NCBI RefSeq assembly: GCF_028747785.1
Contig: NZ_CP118160.1
Location: 1 to 64,000, forward strand
From: Halosimplex aquaticum
GTDB lineage: Archaea > Halobacteriota > Halobacteria > Halobacteriales > Haloarculaceae
Direction of reading: 5' to 3'
Length of the DNA: 64,000 bases
Shown: positions 33,931 to 43,803 of the stretch, piece by piece
Layout: each line of letters opens with the position of its first letter
Numbering within the stretch: position 1 is the stretch's first letter
Made by a program: the position numbers and the translations under genes
Notes under the pieces: generated by a model
What the model was told of the DNA's origin: nothing
The model's database searches: none
Seen by the model: only the letters and a program-made list of their open reading frames with translations

Positions 33931-36900
33931 ATGACTAATCTACGTGACCGCGAGTGGCAGTCGATCTACGAGAGCAAGCCCGAGCAGGGACGCGCCCATC
34001 TCGTCAAGGACTTCTACGAACCCGCACTGGAACGCAGCCAACAATACGACCGGATTGCGGGCTACTTCTCCAGTACGGCACTCGCGGCTGCTGCCAACGG
34101 CATTCACGCCCTCGTCGAGAACGATGGTGAAATGCGCCTCATCGTCGGCACCGAACTCTACGAGTCTGACCGTCCGGTTCTAGAGACGCTCACCGACCGC
34201 CTCGAGGAAAACCTCGAGGACCTCGATGACGAACGCCTGGATGCGAATCTCCGTATTCTCGCGCGTCTCCTCCGCGAGGGGCGGATCCACATCAAGGTCG
34301 CCTATCCACGCTCTCCCTCTCACGATTGGGAGATCTTCCATCCGAAAGTTGGACTCTTCCACGATAGCGACGGAAACACGATTTCGTTCGAGGGCAGCGT
34401 CAACGAGACGGTCGGCGGCTGGGCTCGCAACTACGAGAGGTTCAAAGTCCACCGTTCGTGGGTTCCTGAACAGGCGGACTACGTCGCCGGCGACGAGGAG
34501 ACCTTCGAGCGACTGTGGAGTGATGAACACCCCTTCGTCGAAGTGTATGACCTCCCCGAGGCGATCGAAGAGGACATCATTGACTGGAAAGCCCCAGACA
34601 CCGAAAGCGATCTCCAGGAAGCGATTCAGATCGCGAACGGTACAGCTCCGCCGACGGAGCGCGACAAAGCGAACATCATTCAGGATGGACCGCTCTCGCC
34701 CGGTGGGCTCGCTCTGGCCGAGGAAGCGAGCACGATCACGCCGTGGCCGCATCAACGAGTCGTCTCGGACACACTCGTCAACACCTATCCACAGAGTTTC
34801 CTGCTGTGTGACGAGGTGGGACTCGGGAAGACGATCGAGGCCGGTCTTACACTCTCCAGGCTTGGACTCACCGGGGAGCTTGAAACCGGGCTGTTGCTGG
34901 TTCCGGCGAGTCTGCAGCGGCAGTGGCAGGAAGAGCTCTGGGAGAAGTTCAACATCAACGCCGTCCGATTCGACCGGGACACAGCGGGCGATCACGTATT
35001 CCGGGACGTCCGCGGTCGCGACCACTACCCACCATCGGCTACGGACCTCGACCTCACTGGGGAGCGCGAATGGGTGGACAGCCCCATCTGGCGGTTCCTC
35101 TACGAACAACAGTCGACTGATGCCGATGCATCGTCGCCACTGGATGGGCCGACGGTCGTCATTATGTCCTGGCATACGGCTCGTCTCGACGACCGCTGGG
35201 ATCAGGTCGCCCCCTTAGACCGGATATCCGACCGGTCTCGGAACGGCATCCCGGCAAGCTGTCGCGGACGCGACCATGATACGGAAGACCGGATGGGCGT
35301 GTGGGACGCCGTCATCGTCGACGAGGCGCACAACGCTCGCCGTGGCAGTAATTTCTACGCTCTTCTCGAACAGCTTCGCGATTATACGCACGCCTACTAC
35401 CTCTTGACGGCTACCCCGATGCAATTGCACTCTGGCGAACTCCACGACCTGATGCAGTTGCTGGATCTTCCGAGTGGTTGGGATAACCGGGATACCTTCA
35501 TGGAGTTCTTCGAAACCCGAGATGGGCTGTCGCAGGCCCTCAACGAGGTTCTCGACAACCCGAGTTCAGAGTCCGACGAAGCGGAGGCTTCCTGGGACAC
35601 GCAAGCCACGCTCGATGGACTGGAACACCAAGACCGGCTCCCGACGGACCGACCGTTCTCCTCAAAAGTCTTCCAGCACCTTGCAGACGAACTCGAGATC
35701 AATGAGGACAGACAGGACCGTGCCATTGCAAAAGAGCGTGTGCTGACCGCGTGCCGGCTCGCACGAGCCTATGGAGACGCCTACGACGGTTATCTCGACC
35801 ATGTCGACGACGCGATGGCAGATTATGACATCGACCGCTTCGAGGCGAGCGAGGATACGAAACTCAAACGGCTCCTCTATCCTGAAGACGCCGACGAGTG
35901 GTTGATGGCGTCCCGCAGCGACCGACAGGACGCACTTGACGAACTCTCGCCGGGCGGTTGGCGAGTCATTCGCGATGTTCTCGCGGAGTCCACACCGGTC
36001 GACGCGCTCATCCATCGGAATACACGGGATACGCTTCGGAAGTACGAGGCGGTCGGACTCCTCGATACGACCGTTCCGAACCGGAATCCCGAACAACGGA
36101 AAATCGAACTCACCGAGGAGACACGGGCGGTCTACGACCAGATCGACGAATACACACGTGAGTTCTACAAGCGAGCCCAACAGACTGACGAAGCCCAAAC
36201 ACGCGCCATCGGGTTCGTGATGACCACGTACCGGCAGCGACTCACGTCGAGTGTCTATGCGATCAGCCAGAGCCTGAAACACCGGCTTGAGACACTCCGG
36301 GCACAACGAACCGTGCTCGCCGGTCGGGAGCGCGCTCGTGACCGGGACTATGGTGATGCGGAGCAGGTCGTCCTCGAAACGCTACAAAATGCAGACCTCG
36401 ACGACGGGGACGTTCTGGATGAACTCGACGCTAGTAGCGACGACCTGGACCTCTCTGAACTCATCCCGAGCGTGACTGAAGAGGGGAAACAGCTGATCGA
36501 GGAAGAAATCGAGGCTCTGGAAGCGTTCGTCAACGACTTAGACTTGGTTGATACAGACCCGAAGATTCAGCAGCTGTACAACGACCTCGACGAGCTGGAC
36601 CGTGCTGGCCACAACCGGGTGATTGTCTTCACGCAGTACGCGGACACAATGGACTTCATCCGGGACAGTCTCGCGGACCTTCTTGGTGCAACAATCGCGA
36701 CGTACTCTGGTCGTGGCGGCGAGCTGTACGACCCCGATTCTAAAACGTGGGAGCACGTCGGGAAAGAGCGCGTGAAGCGTGAATTCTCACGTGATGATGG
36801 GCAGGTCGATATCCTCGTCTGTACCGACTCCGCGAGTGAGGGGCTAAACCTCCAGGAGTGTGGGGCGCTCATCAACTACGACCTGCCGTGGAACCCGATG

Positions 36901-37881
36901 CGAGTTGAACAGCGTATCGGTCGGATTGACCGTATCGGCCAACGATTCGACGAGATTCGCATTCTCAATTACAGCTACGAGGATACGGTTGAGACGGACA
37001 TCTATGATCGCCTTGACGACCGGATTGGCCTCTTCGAAAACGTCGTCGGTGAGATGCAACCCATACTCTCCGGCGTCAGCCAACAGATCCGGGATGCGAC
37101 CTTGAACGCGGACAGCGCTGACGACCAGTCTGCGGTCGAATCAGCTGACCGCGAGTTCTCTGAAGAACTCGAAGAACGCGATCAGGGCGATCGCGTCGAT
37201 GTCGGAGAGTCACTCGAGGACGTCGACGACCTCGTCGCTCAGGACGTCGTCGACGAAGCAAAACTTGATGCGTGGCAGTCCTACAGTCACCCAGATCTCG
37301 TCGATGTCGGCGAGGAGGAATACGAGTATCAACCTCCGTTCGAGACACCAAGCCTCCAGTCAGTGTTGGTCGATAACGACGCTCTTGCCGAGGCCGGTGT
37401 CGAATTCACTCCGGTTCACGAGATTGACTTCGAGTACGATGACGGGGACTTCGACTTTGCGGACAGTACATATCGCCTTTCAGTAGGTGATGCACCGATT
37501 GAGGTACCAGCCGAGGATGGGGAACAGACGATTGCACAGGCTATTGCGACTGCTGCTGACGAAGTGGCGGTGACGTTCTCGGCTGTGTGTGCTGACGAGT
37601 TCCCATCGGTTCAGCATCTTGCACCAGGTCATCCACTTCTCGTGCAACTCCTCACAGTACTGCAGGATGTGAGTGAGGATCCGTCGCGATTCCAACAGCG
37701 AATCGTAACTCGACCCGATCAAGACCAAGAGCCAGTAGTGTGTGCGTGGGGGCGGGACGGCGTGTTTACCCGGATTGCAGGCGATGGGACAGTGACTGAA
37801 AATGGACCAATGGATTCCCTTCCGACGTGGTGTGATCAATTCCTTGACAACCGAGAGAAGTCAACAAAGCAGCCACAGTAG
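33931..37881 (+). CDS. PLD-domain SNF2-type helicase (DrmD-like) of the defense operon
   Basis: 1,316 aa, frame intact. Residues 30-200 are a phospholipase D-like domain (DRIAGYFSSTAL, IFHPKVGLFH, EGSVNET). The SNF2 core follows: Walker A DEVGLGKT (about residue 295), DEAH box VDEAHNARRG, motif III LLTATPMQLHSG, and a C-terminal helicase lobe with VIVFTQYADT, SASEGLNLQ and QRIGRIDRIGQ. The combination is typical of translocases in DISARM-like and DUF499/DUF1156 loci. It starts 17 bases after the methylase stop. An inhibitory or DNA-translocating role against phage DNA is known for relatives only. Confidence 0.88.
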   Translation: MTNLRDREWQSIYESKPEQGRAHLVKDFYEPALERSQQYDRIAGYFSSTALAAAANGIHALVENDGEMRLIVGTELYESDRPVLETLTDRLEENLEDLDDERLDANLRILARLLREGRIHIKVAYPRSPSHDWEIFHPKVGLFHDSDGNTISFEGSVNETVGGWARNYERFKVHRSWVPEQADYVAGDEETFERLWSDEHPFVEVYDLPEAIEEDIIDWKAPDTESDLQEAIQIANGTAPPTERDKANIIQDGPLSPGGLALAEEASTITPWPHQRVVSDTLVNTYPQSFLLCDEVGLGKTIEAGLTLSRLGLTGELETGLLLVPASLQRQWQEELWEKFNINAVRFDRDTAGDHVFRDVRGRDHYPPSATDLDLTGEREWVDSPIWRFLYEQQSTDADASSPLDGPTVVIMSWHTARLDDRWDQVAPLDRISDRSRNGIPASCRGRDHDTEDRMGVWDAVIVDEAHNARRGSNFYALLEQLRDYTHAYYLLTATPMQLHSGELHDLMQLLDLPSGWDNRDTFMEFFETRDGLSQALNEVLDNPSSESDEAEASWDTQATLDGLEHQDRLPTDRPFSSKVFQHLADELEINEDRQDRAIAKERVLTACRLARAYGDAYDGYLDHVDDAMADYDIDRFEASEDTKLKRLLYPEDADEWLMASRSDRQDALDELSPGGWRVIRDVLAESTPVDALIHRNTRDTLRKYEAVGLLDTTVPNRNPEQRKIELTEETRAVYDQIDEYTREFYKRAQQTDEAQTRAIGFVMTTYRQRLTSSVYAISQSLKHRLETLRAQRTVLAGRERARDRDYGDAEQVVLETLQNADLDDGDVLDELDASSDDLDLSELIPSVTEEGKQLIEEEIEALEAFVNDLDLVDTDPKIQQLYNDLDELDRAGHNRVIVFTQYADTMDFIRDSLADLLGATIATYSGRGGELYDPDSKTWEHVGKERVKREFSRDDGQVDILVCTDSASEGLNLQECGALINYDLPWNPMRVEQRIGRIDRIGQRFDEIRILNYSYEDTVETDIYDRLDDRIGLFENVVGEMQPILSGVSQQIRDATLNADSADDQSAVESADREFSEELEERDQGDRVDVGESLEDVDDLVAQDVVDEAKLDAWQSYSHPDLVDVGEEEYEYQPPFETPSLQSVLVDNDALAEAGVEFTPVHEIDFEYDDGDFDFADSTYRLSVGDAPIEVPAEDGEQTIAQAIATAADEVAVTFSAVCADEFPSVQHLAPGHPLLVQLLTVLQDVSEDPSRFQQRIVTRPDQDQEPVVCAWGRDGVFTRIAGDGTVTENGPMDSLPTWCDQFLDNREKSTKQPQ

Positions 37882-37924
37882 CTGGGTAGTTTTGTAAGCA
37901 TGGACTTCCCAGATGAACCAATAG

Positions 37925-38041
37925 ATGCCAAATACTGCTCTTGAAGCAAATCTCCGCGCTATCGGGGACGGTGCGAGACTGGAACAGTTAGCTGTTGACT
38001 TACTTGGTCGAGAAGGATACGACGTCGTTCAACCGGCGTGA
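37925..38041 (+). pseudogene. N-terminal stub of a lost gene
   Basis: 38 codons: MPNTALEANLRAIGDGARLE then QLAVDLLGREGYDVVQPA and stop. This resembles the start of an Mrr/RecB-like restriction endonuclease, but the body is missing. It follows the helicase by 43 bases, so a nuclease may once have ended the operon. An IS sits 61 bases further on. Confidence 0.4.
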
Positions 38042-38102
38042 GGGGTCCGGATGGTGGGAGAGATGCACTTTGAACGCTCGGGAAAATTTGGCGTGCTCCA
38101 TT

Positions 38103-39170
38103 GAGGGTGTCATAGAACTCTTCTCACACCGTGATGATCGTGCTTCCCGGATTGTCTCCACGTTCGTAGTTGGTGATCGCGATGACAAGGCGAAGGCACA
38201 GCGCGAGGAACACCTGCGCTCGTGCGTGGACGCGGCCTCGGGCGTGGGTGCGCCCGAGGCCGCAGTCCTTCACTGATTCGTTGGTTCGTTCAACTCCCGT
38301 GCGGCGGTTGTACGTCTCATCTAGCGTCGGTTGCTTCAGCTGAACGTCTTCACTGTGTTCCTCGATGCGGTCTTCGACCCTGTACTCGATATCGAGCGGG
38401 TCGTCGGTGTTTCGCGCGTTGTACGGAGCGACTGGCACGACCCCTGCGGCCAGCAGGTGGTCGTGCCAGTCGAGCGTGTCGTAGGCGCTGTCACCGACCA
38501 TCCAGATCGGTTGCTCGACGGCGAGCGCGTCACGGGTGACGCGCATCGCCGTCTCTTCTGGTGCTTGTTTGCTCTCGGTGAACTCCGCTGCGATCGGTAT
38601 CTTTTGCCCGGTCGAGACGATTGTACAGCCGTAGCCGTAGTAGTACTCGTCCTTGGTTGGATCGTAGCACTTTGACGCATCTGGGTCGGCTGGCATCGCC
38701 CTCACGTCGGTCGAATCGATACAGTAGGTCAAGTCGAGCAGGCCGCGGCGGGCGGCCTGCTCGACGAGGTGATCGAACACCTCGTTAGCGACGTGTTCGA
38801 GGTCGGTGAGGAAGCGATCGACCGCGTCTCTCGACGGCGGTCGATCGAAGCCACAGCTCAACCAGACGACCGTGTTCCGAAGCTCTCGTTCGACGGGGCG
38901 GATGCCGTAGATATCTTTGTAGTAGCAGTGGAGAAAGCCACGCATCAGCTCTGGTGGTTCGTGGTCTCGTGTTCGCCCCGTCTGCGCCGGGGCGAACACG
39001 TCAAACTCTTCGAGAAATTCGAAGGAGAGGTGCTCGAACAGCGCTAGCGTCTCTGTCTCCACGACATTGAAGAACGACTCTACCGAAGGATCATCTTGCA
39101 GGGTCGCTGAACTCATCCACCTCAGCGTTCACCCTGCTCTTTGGTGTGCTAATCGTTCTATGACACCCTC
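38103..39170 (-). mobile_element. Complete IS4-like element, copy A, with 10-bp target duplication
   Basis: 1,068 bp with ends GAGGGTGTCATAGAAC (left) and GTTCTATGACACCCTC (right), a perfect 16-bp terminal inverted repeat. The flanks GTGCTCCATT (38093-38102 and 39171-39180) are an exact 10-bp target duplication, showing an undisturbed insertion. Identical along its length, as far as checked, to the copy at 60339-61406. Confidence 0.95.
38124..39116 (-). CDS. DDE transposase of the IS4-like element, copy A
   Basis: 330 aa, complete. A DDE_Tnp_1-type fold: first Asp in YCIDSTDVRAMP (about residue 155), second in GDSAYDTLDWHD (about 215), and a late acidic residue in RRTGVERTNESVKD followed by the C-terminal helix. 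Ten-base duplication and size agree with the IS4 superfamily. The protein is identical to that of copy B. Confidence 0.92.
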   Translation of the reverse strand: MSSATLQDDPSVESFFNVVETETLALFEHLSFEFLEEFDVFAPAQTGRTRDHEPPELMRGFLHCYYKDIYGIRPVERELRNTVVWLSCGFDRPPSRDAVDRFLTDLEHVANEVFDHLVEQAARRGLLDLTYCIDSTDVRAMPADPDASKCYDPTKDEYYYGYGCTIVSTGQKIPIAAEFTESKQAPEETAMRVTRDALAVEQPIWMVGDSAYDTLDWHDHLLAAGVVPVAPYNARNTDDPLDIEYRVEDRIEEHSEDVQLKQPTLDETYNRRTGVERTNESVKDCGLGRTHARGRVHARAQVFLALCLRLVIAITNYERGDNPGSTIITV

Positions 39171-39217
39171 GTGCTCCATTAGCTATCTCTTTGTAGCTCC
39201 AATTAGACTCTGACAAT

Positions 39218-39781
39218 ATGCCGAAGCCGGATATTGAAGTCCTCGACGACGGCGACGCCTATCCGTATTCATCGCATATCAGCGTAGACGGTACAGAAAT
39301 CCAGCTGGGCGATCTTCTCCTCGTGTTTGATTCTCTCGACGACAATGGTGTCAGCTTCTTCGAGCGTGTCTATGGGTTTACATGGCCAGGAGTTATCACT
39401 CACGTCGTCGATGGGCCGGTTCCTGCTGAGTTCCACAATTTCGAGGACTTTGCTGCGGATCTCGACAGCGGGAAGTTCGCGGTCGCCAGCAAACGCGAAC
39501 AAACGAGCTTCTTCGTCGACGAAGACACCGTCCGCACTATCACCCTCTACCGATACCAGTACCAGGGCGGGTGGCAACCGATCGTGATAGATGAGCAACG
39601 AGATCCACTTGAGAACACCCCCTTCAATGAATCAATTACTCTCTGTGAGGATGGAGAGCAGGTAATTGAAGAACTACTCGGGACGAGTTCTCCTGAGGAG
39701 AAGCAGGAGGTTGAGCAAATCCGCGAATTTCTGCGGTCTGCTGGTTATCAGCTAGATCTGATCTCTGATTCAGACGAATAA
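39218..39781 (+). CDS. Hypothetical protein
   Basis: 187 aa, MPKPDIEVLDDGDAYPYSSH at the start, acidic, with regular strand pattern up to residue 130 and a helical C-terminus (SSPEEKQEVEQIREFLRSAG). No domain recognised. It is convergent with the Argonaute gene, 17 bases apart. Probably part of the defense island, function unknown. Confidence 0.45.
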   Translation: MPKPDIEVLDDGDAYPYSSHISVDGTEIQLGDLLLVFDSLDDNGVSFFERVYGFTWPGVITHVVDGPVPAEFHNFEDFAADLDSGKFAVASKREQTSFFVDEDTVRTITLYRYQYQGGWQPIVIDEQRDPLENTPFNESITLCEDGEQVIEELLGTSSPEEKQEVEQIREFLRSAGYQLDLISDSDE

Positions 39782-39798
39782 GCCCCTCACTCACCGAT

Positions 39799-41217
39799 TC
39801 ACATATAGTAGAAATACTGTGGCCGAACCTCTAAAATGGACTCAGTATCTACTTCGGATAGGATTGTACCGACACGCTTTGCAACACTCACGGTTGCTGG
39901 CATCCGAATTGCGTAGTCCGATGTATTCCAGTCGAGTTTTGTGAAAAAGAGAATTTCCTTACAGATCTCTAACGAGGGTGTCTCACAAATCTCGTCAGGT
40001 CGGATCTCAATCGGCGATGGTACTCCACTCCCCTGATAGGTCGTCTCTTCCGGGACATATCCGGATGTGTAGAGATAGTGGACGTCGTCATCAGGGACGC
40101 TCAGGAGGGTTCCCCGCATGGCGGGATAATCCGTAGGTGGGAACAATCTGACCTTTGGCCGCCTACGAACCCAGACTAGATCTAAATCGCGAACACCGTC
40201 TGTGGCATCAAGCAACCCTTCACGTTCTTCTTCCCAGAAGACAGATGGCTTATGAAGGACGAACCGGCTGGGACGTGTCCCTTTCTGAGCTTCGTAATAT
40301 TCCAGAATCTGCTCACCTACCTGTCTAGCCGCCTCATATGAGAGGTGGGGAGATCCATTCTCGTCCTCGGTGATATCCGGGAGTGGATCGCTCTGAAGGA
40401 TAATATGGTCCCGTCCGTGAAAGACGTGAGCAAGAGCAGCTCGAATCACATCATCTCCTTCGTCTCGCTCTCTGTAGAACGAGAGCCCTGCGTAGCAGTG
40501 CCCATCTTCGATCTGCCGAGTTTTCCAGGGATGCCCTCGTTGAGACTTGTATAGAAGTCCAACTGTGAGATTCCAGGCCCGAGATGCTCGCTGTCGGCCA
40601 GTACGGATCGCAAGTGTGGATGGCTTAATCAGCTGTGTGGGGATTCGAGCCTCCATCCCGATCAGCTTGATTCGATTTCGCAGGTCAGAACCTTCCGACT
40701 GGATTCGCGCATGGTCCTGGTTCTCAGGAGTACACGCGTCCATCACTTCTTGCGGAATACAGACGATGATTGCGTTCGGCTGAACCGAATCCCGTTCGAT
40801 TATCTCTATGTCTTTCCGCACTAGCTTCAGGAATCGCTCCATCCGATCTCTGGGGGTCGATTTACCCGTAACAGATTGGATGTCTCGTCGACGAATTTGG
40901 CGTCTCCAGCCCTTTTTTGCATTAATAGAGAGATTGAGCGGGGAACTCTTACCTAGGCCGGGATACGGAACCTGCCACGGATTATCACTTGTTCCTGGAT
41001 GGATCCCGACCTCCATATCATGAAGTAGTTCGGTCAACCGGCGGATCGAATCTCGATCGCCGATAATCCCGAGTTTGATTGTATGGTGTCCTTCCTCATA
41101 GAGCCGTGGACCATATCTGATAAGGCCTCGTTTGGGGGAGGTTTCAGTACCTCCTTCAAACTGAATCTCTGGCTCCTCGAGGTGACGAAGCGTGAACGGG
41201 GAAGCTTCAGGCGTCAT
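39799..41217 (-). CDS. Short prokaryotic Argonaute (MID-PIWI), catalytically inactive
   Basis: 472 aa: MID and PIWI domains only, no PAZ. PIWI landmarks include AWNLTVGLLYKSQRGHPW, GHCYAGLSFYRER, RFVLHKPSVFWEEE, YTSGYVPEETTYQGSG and EILFFTKLDWNTSD. The catalytic DEDX residues are lost (AGLSF where active enzymes have GIDV; LHKP at the second site). Short Argonautes use a guide to sense invading nucleic acid and activate a partner. ATG 41217 overlaps the stop of the upstream nuclease-APAZ frame (ATGA), so the pair was translationally coupled. Confidence 0.88.
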   Translation of the reverse strand: MTPEASPFTLRHLEEPEIQFEGGTETSPKRGLIRYGPRLYEEGHHTIKLGIIGDRDSIRRLTELLHDMEVGIHPGTSDNPWQVPYPGLGKSSPLNLSINAKKGWRRQIRRRDIQSVTGKSTPRDRMERFLKLVRKDIEIIERDSVQPNAIIVCIPQEVMDACTPENQDHARIQSEGSDLRNRIKLIGMEARIPTQLIKPSTLAIRTGRQRASRAWNLTVGLLYKSQRGHPWKTRQIEDGHCYAGLSFYRERDEGDDVIRAALAHVFHGRDHIILQSDPLPDITEDENGSPHLSYEAARQVGEQILEYYEAQKGTRPSRFVLHKPSVFWEEEREGLLDATDGVRDLDLVWVRRRPKVRLFPPTDYPAMRGTLLSVPDDDVHYLYTSGYVPEETTYQGSGVPSPIEIRPDEICETPSLEICKEILFFTKLDWNTSDYAIRMPATVSVAKRVGTILSEVDTESILEVRPQYFYYM

Positions 41218-41628
41218 TGTTCAATTCCCCCTGTGCTTTCGAGATCAGAAGCTGACTCGATGAGCTCATCACGTTCGTCTCCGTCTTTGGGCGGGCGGAC
41301 ATTGAGGGACAGCGAGTCAACTCTGATTACTTCGAGTTCCTTTACGACGGGTATCTTTTCACCCAGAAACCGGTCAAGCTGGGTCTGATCCGACATCAGC
41401 AACTCTTCCCAGACACGCAGCGGTCGTACTTACTATTCTGGGCGTGGAAACGATTTGGCGAGAAGTCGTTTTGGAGCCGTGATTTACGCTCGCCTGTTAC
41501 AGGTCGACGACCATCTGAAGTGAAAACCTGTGTGGGTAGCAGAACGTAGTGGTATTCTCCCGCATAGCGCCGTACTCGTACTTTGACACCGCGGTGGATG
41601 ACATCGGGGTAGGAGTCTATAGTAGGCG

Positions 41629-42120
41629 TTAGAAGTAATTACTTACTTTTGGAACAGAGAGTTGATCGAGAGCGGTGTCGATCGCCGTCGTCAGCTCGTT
41701 AAGTGAGTCGAAGAACCGGTTGCTGAGCGCCTGTTGTAGCTGTCGCCAGCACTCTTCGACCGGGTTGAGCTCTGGCGAATACGCCGGCAACGTCACGAAG
41801 GCGAGGTCGTCACGGGCCGCCAGGTCCGTGACAGCTGACGCCTGGAAGTACGGTGCGCCATCAAGCACCACGAGCAAGTCATCCTCAAACTCTTCACATA
41901 GTGCTAAGATGAAATGTTTTGCGTGGTCGGCGGTGACGTACTCTTCGAACCGGGAGAAGAAGCGATCACCGTCCTCGGTGATCGCGCCCAACAGACACGT
42001 CCAGTCACGCTGCCCAGAGAGTTCGACGCTTGGGCGCGTGCCGCGCGGAAACCACGCGGCACGCGGCTCAACCTGGACAGATTTCTTGGTCTGGTCGATA
42101 CAGACTACGGTGGCGTCCAT
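41629..42120 (-). CDS. IS630 transposase, DDE part (orfB), copy 1
   Basis: 163 aa with CIDQTKKSVQ (first Asp), VVLDGAPYFQ (second Asp) and LPAYSPELNPVEECW, the conserved IS630/Tc1 end with the catalytic Glu. It overlaps orfA by 16 bases at a run of seven A residues, a likely slippery site for frameshift production of the full transposase. Confidence 0.88.
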   Translation of the reverse strand: MDATVVCIDQTKKSVQVEPRAAWFPRGTRPSVELSGQRDWTCLLGAITEDGDRFFSRFEEYVTADHAKHFILALCEEFEDDLLVVLDGAPYFQASAVTDLAARDDLAFVTLPAYSPELNPVEECWRQLQQALSNRFFDSLNELTTAIDTALDQLSVPKVSNYF

Positions 42121-42629
42121 CTCCCGCCGCTTTTTTTGAACTCTTCGTGAAATTCTTCTTGGTCGTCTTCATCAGCTTCGGCGGCTGAGCGGCGCGGTTT
42201 CTGATAGCTGAGTCCCGCTTCTTTCAGCAACCGCCGGCAACTCGGGTAGGAGTACTCGACGCCGTAGGTTTCTTCGAGAAACTGCTGGACGAGCGCCGGC
42301 GTCCACGCCGGCGCGTCGAGCCCAGCCGCTTCAGGTAGGTCGTGAACAGTTTCTTCGAACTCTTGTTGCTGTGAGTCCGAAAGCTTTCGATTTCTTCCAG
42401 AGCGGTGAGCATTAGCAACGGCGTGCTCAATCGACTCGTCGGTGTCGAGTCGATTGAGCCAGTTGTAGATCGTTTTCCGGTGGACGTCGTACCACTCGGC
42501 TAGTTCCTCTTGCGTGACTCCGTTCTTGTAGGCGATAGCTGCTAACAACCGCTCTGTTGGCTTCTTTCCCTCCACGTTGTCGAGAGCAGTTTGCAGCTCT
42601 TCGACGGAGATCTCGTCGAGGTGCTCCAC
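42105..42629 (-). CDS. IS630 transposase, DNA-binding part (orfA), copy 1
   Basis: 174 aa with helix-turn-helix KNGVTQEELAEWYDVHRKTI and a second winged region (TPALVQQFLEETYGVEYSYP). It ends in a lysine-rich tail encoded by the A-run where it joins orfB. About four fifths of residues match copy 2 by eye. Confidence 0.88.
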   Translation of the reverse strand: MEHLDEISVEELQTALDNVEGKKPTERLLAAIAYKNGVTQEELAEWYDVHRKTIYNWLNRLDTDESIEHAVANAHRSGRNRKLSDSQQQEFEETVHDLPEAAGLDAPAWTPALVQQFLEETYGVEYSYPSCRRLLKEAGLSYQKPRRSAAEADEDDQEEFHEEFKKSGGRWTPP

Positions 42630-43803
42630 TAACTACTTCAACAAATTACTTGCAAATATATCTAACGGCTACTATAACTCCTTTGTAACCCATGATCGAC
42701 CTAGTTTTCGTTCGGTACCGTGCTGTCTGCGGTCTAGTTTCGGGTATACGGTTGTTCCCTTCTCACGGTCGATGAGACAATCGTTATCTCTTGCAACGAG
42801 AGTGAAAATCCCTCTGAGAAGGGACCTTACGATATTTTCACGCTCCTCTTCTTGAGCCCGCGTTTGGAGGAACTCCTCGAACTCTCGTGTTTCGAAACGG
42901 TCCTCGTGTATGTAATGACGAGTAGACCCCGGAAGATGGTCCGGATGAACGAGCGAATATAATTTCCGCTCGTGAAGCTTGATGGGGAACGCTTCGTTGT
43001 TGTAATTATAGACTCGAGCAGATTCGGCATCCTCTGTCGTCTCTATGATGTACAGTGTCTCTGGGTAGCGGGTTACCTGAAACAGATTCGTCGCATATTC
43101 TGTTTCCTCAGAAACCGGTTCATACGAATGAAGATATGGTTCGTACTGGAACCGTTCTGTTTTCTCGAGTTGATGAGCTTGTTGACGGAGGTCATCGTAT
43201 GTACCTACGAAAACATGGGTATCAATAGCAAAATCTCGGAACTCATCTACATCAGTATCATCTAGCCGACCTACGACCTCATCGTTAACGCTGTCTTTGA
43301 GTTTTTCGTAGAAGTCGACCAGTTTCTGATTATCGGTGATATCACGATCGAATAGGGCTTTCCAGAGCTGGTCATTAGAGAGTGTCTCCGTAAAAATATA
43401 GAAATCAAAACGGTGGGGTTGGGGCTGTTTGATGTATTCGAGGAAATACCGGGCGAGTTCGTCTCTAAAATCATTCGGGCTGAGGCCTGTGGAATACGCT
43501 TTTGCCTCAGCTACCACTTTATCGCCCGTAGCTTTGTTCACAAACTGAATATCGTCAAGCGTAGAGTGGAAGGCTGAATCCCGTTCGACCATGTAATTCA
43601 GCCCTTCCATGTACTCGATGACGACTTCCTTATAGTCCTCCCCGCGTCTCGCCGTCCCTTCCCGCTCTTTATATAGATTGTAGATGGGCACGTTGTATCT
43701 CGTTACAAGGAAGTCTCGTGTGAATTACTTTTCCCTCAGTCGTTGGATAGTCTACTGGGATACGACGGTACTTCTATAATCCGAGCGGTATATATTGGAG
43801 ATA

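Larger units (their letters stand above)
41620..42674 (-). mobile_element. IS630-type element, copy 1, inserted in the nuclease-APAZ gene
   Basis: 1,055 bp between TA dinucleotides (41618-41619 and 42675-42676). Ends in plus-strand reading are TAGTAGGCGTTAGAA and TCTAACGGCTACTA, imperfect inverted repeats matching copy 2. TA duplication is the hallmark of the IS630/Tc1 group. Confidence 0.9.
41214..43691 (-). pseudogene. PD-(D/E)XK nuclease-APAZ partner of the Argonaute, split by an IS and frameshifted
   Basis: Residues 1-90 are a nuclease domain (RRGEDYKEVVIEYMEGL, LDDIQFV, VAEAKAY with the E-x-K pair), followed by APAZ sequence. At GRSWVTKEL the frame meets an IS630 element (41620-42674). 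If the element and one TA are removed, the frame continues as LDSYPDVIHRGVKVRVRRYA and VFTSDGRRPVTGERKSRLQN. A further slip near 41425 leads to RVWEELLMSDQTQLDRFLGE and the stop overlapping the Argonaute start. The whole would be about 470 aa, like the effector of SPARDA systems (short Argonaute with DNase/RNase-APAZ). As it stands, the effector is broken. Confidence 0.85.

Noticed and set aside
41395..41549. Plus-strand open frame encoding LLFWAWKRFGEKSFWSRDL looked like a real protein fragment
   Set aside because: The minus strand here continues the nuclease-APAZ protein across the IS junction in frame; the plus frame is its shadow.
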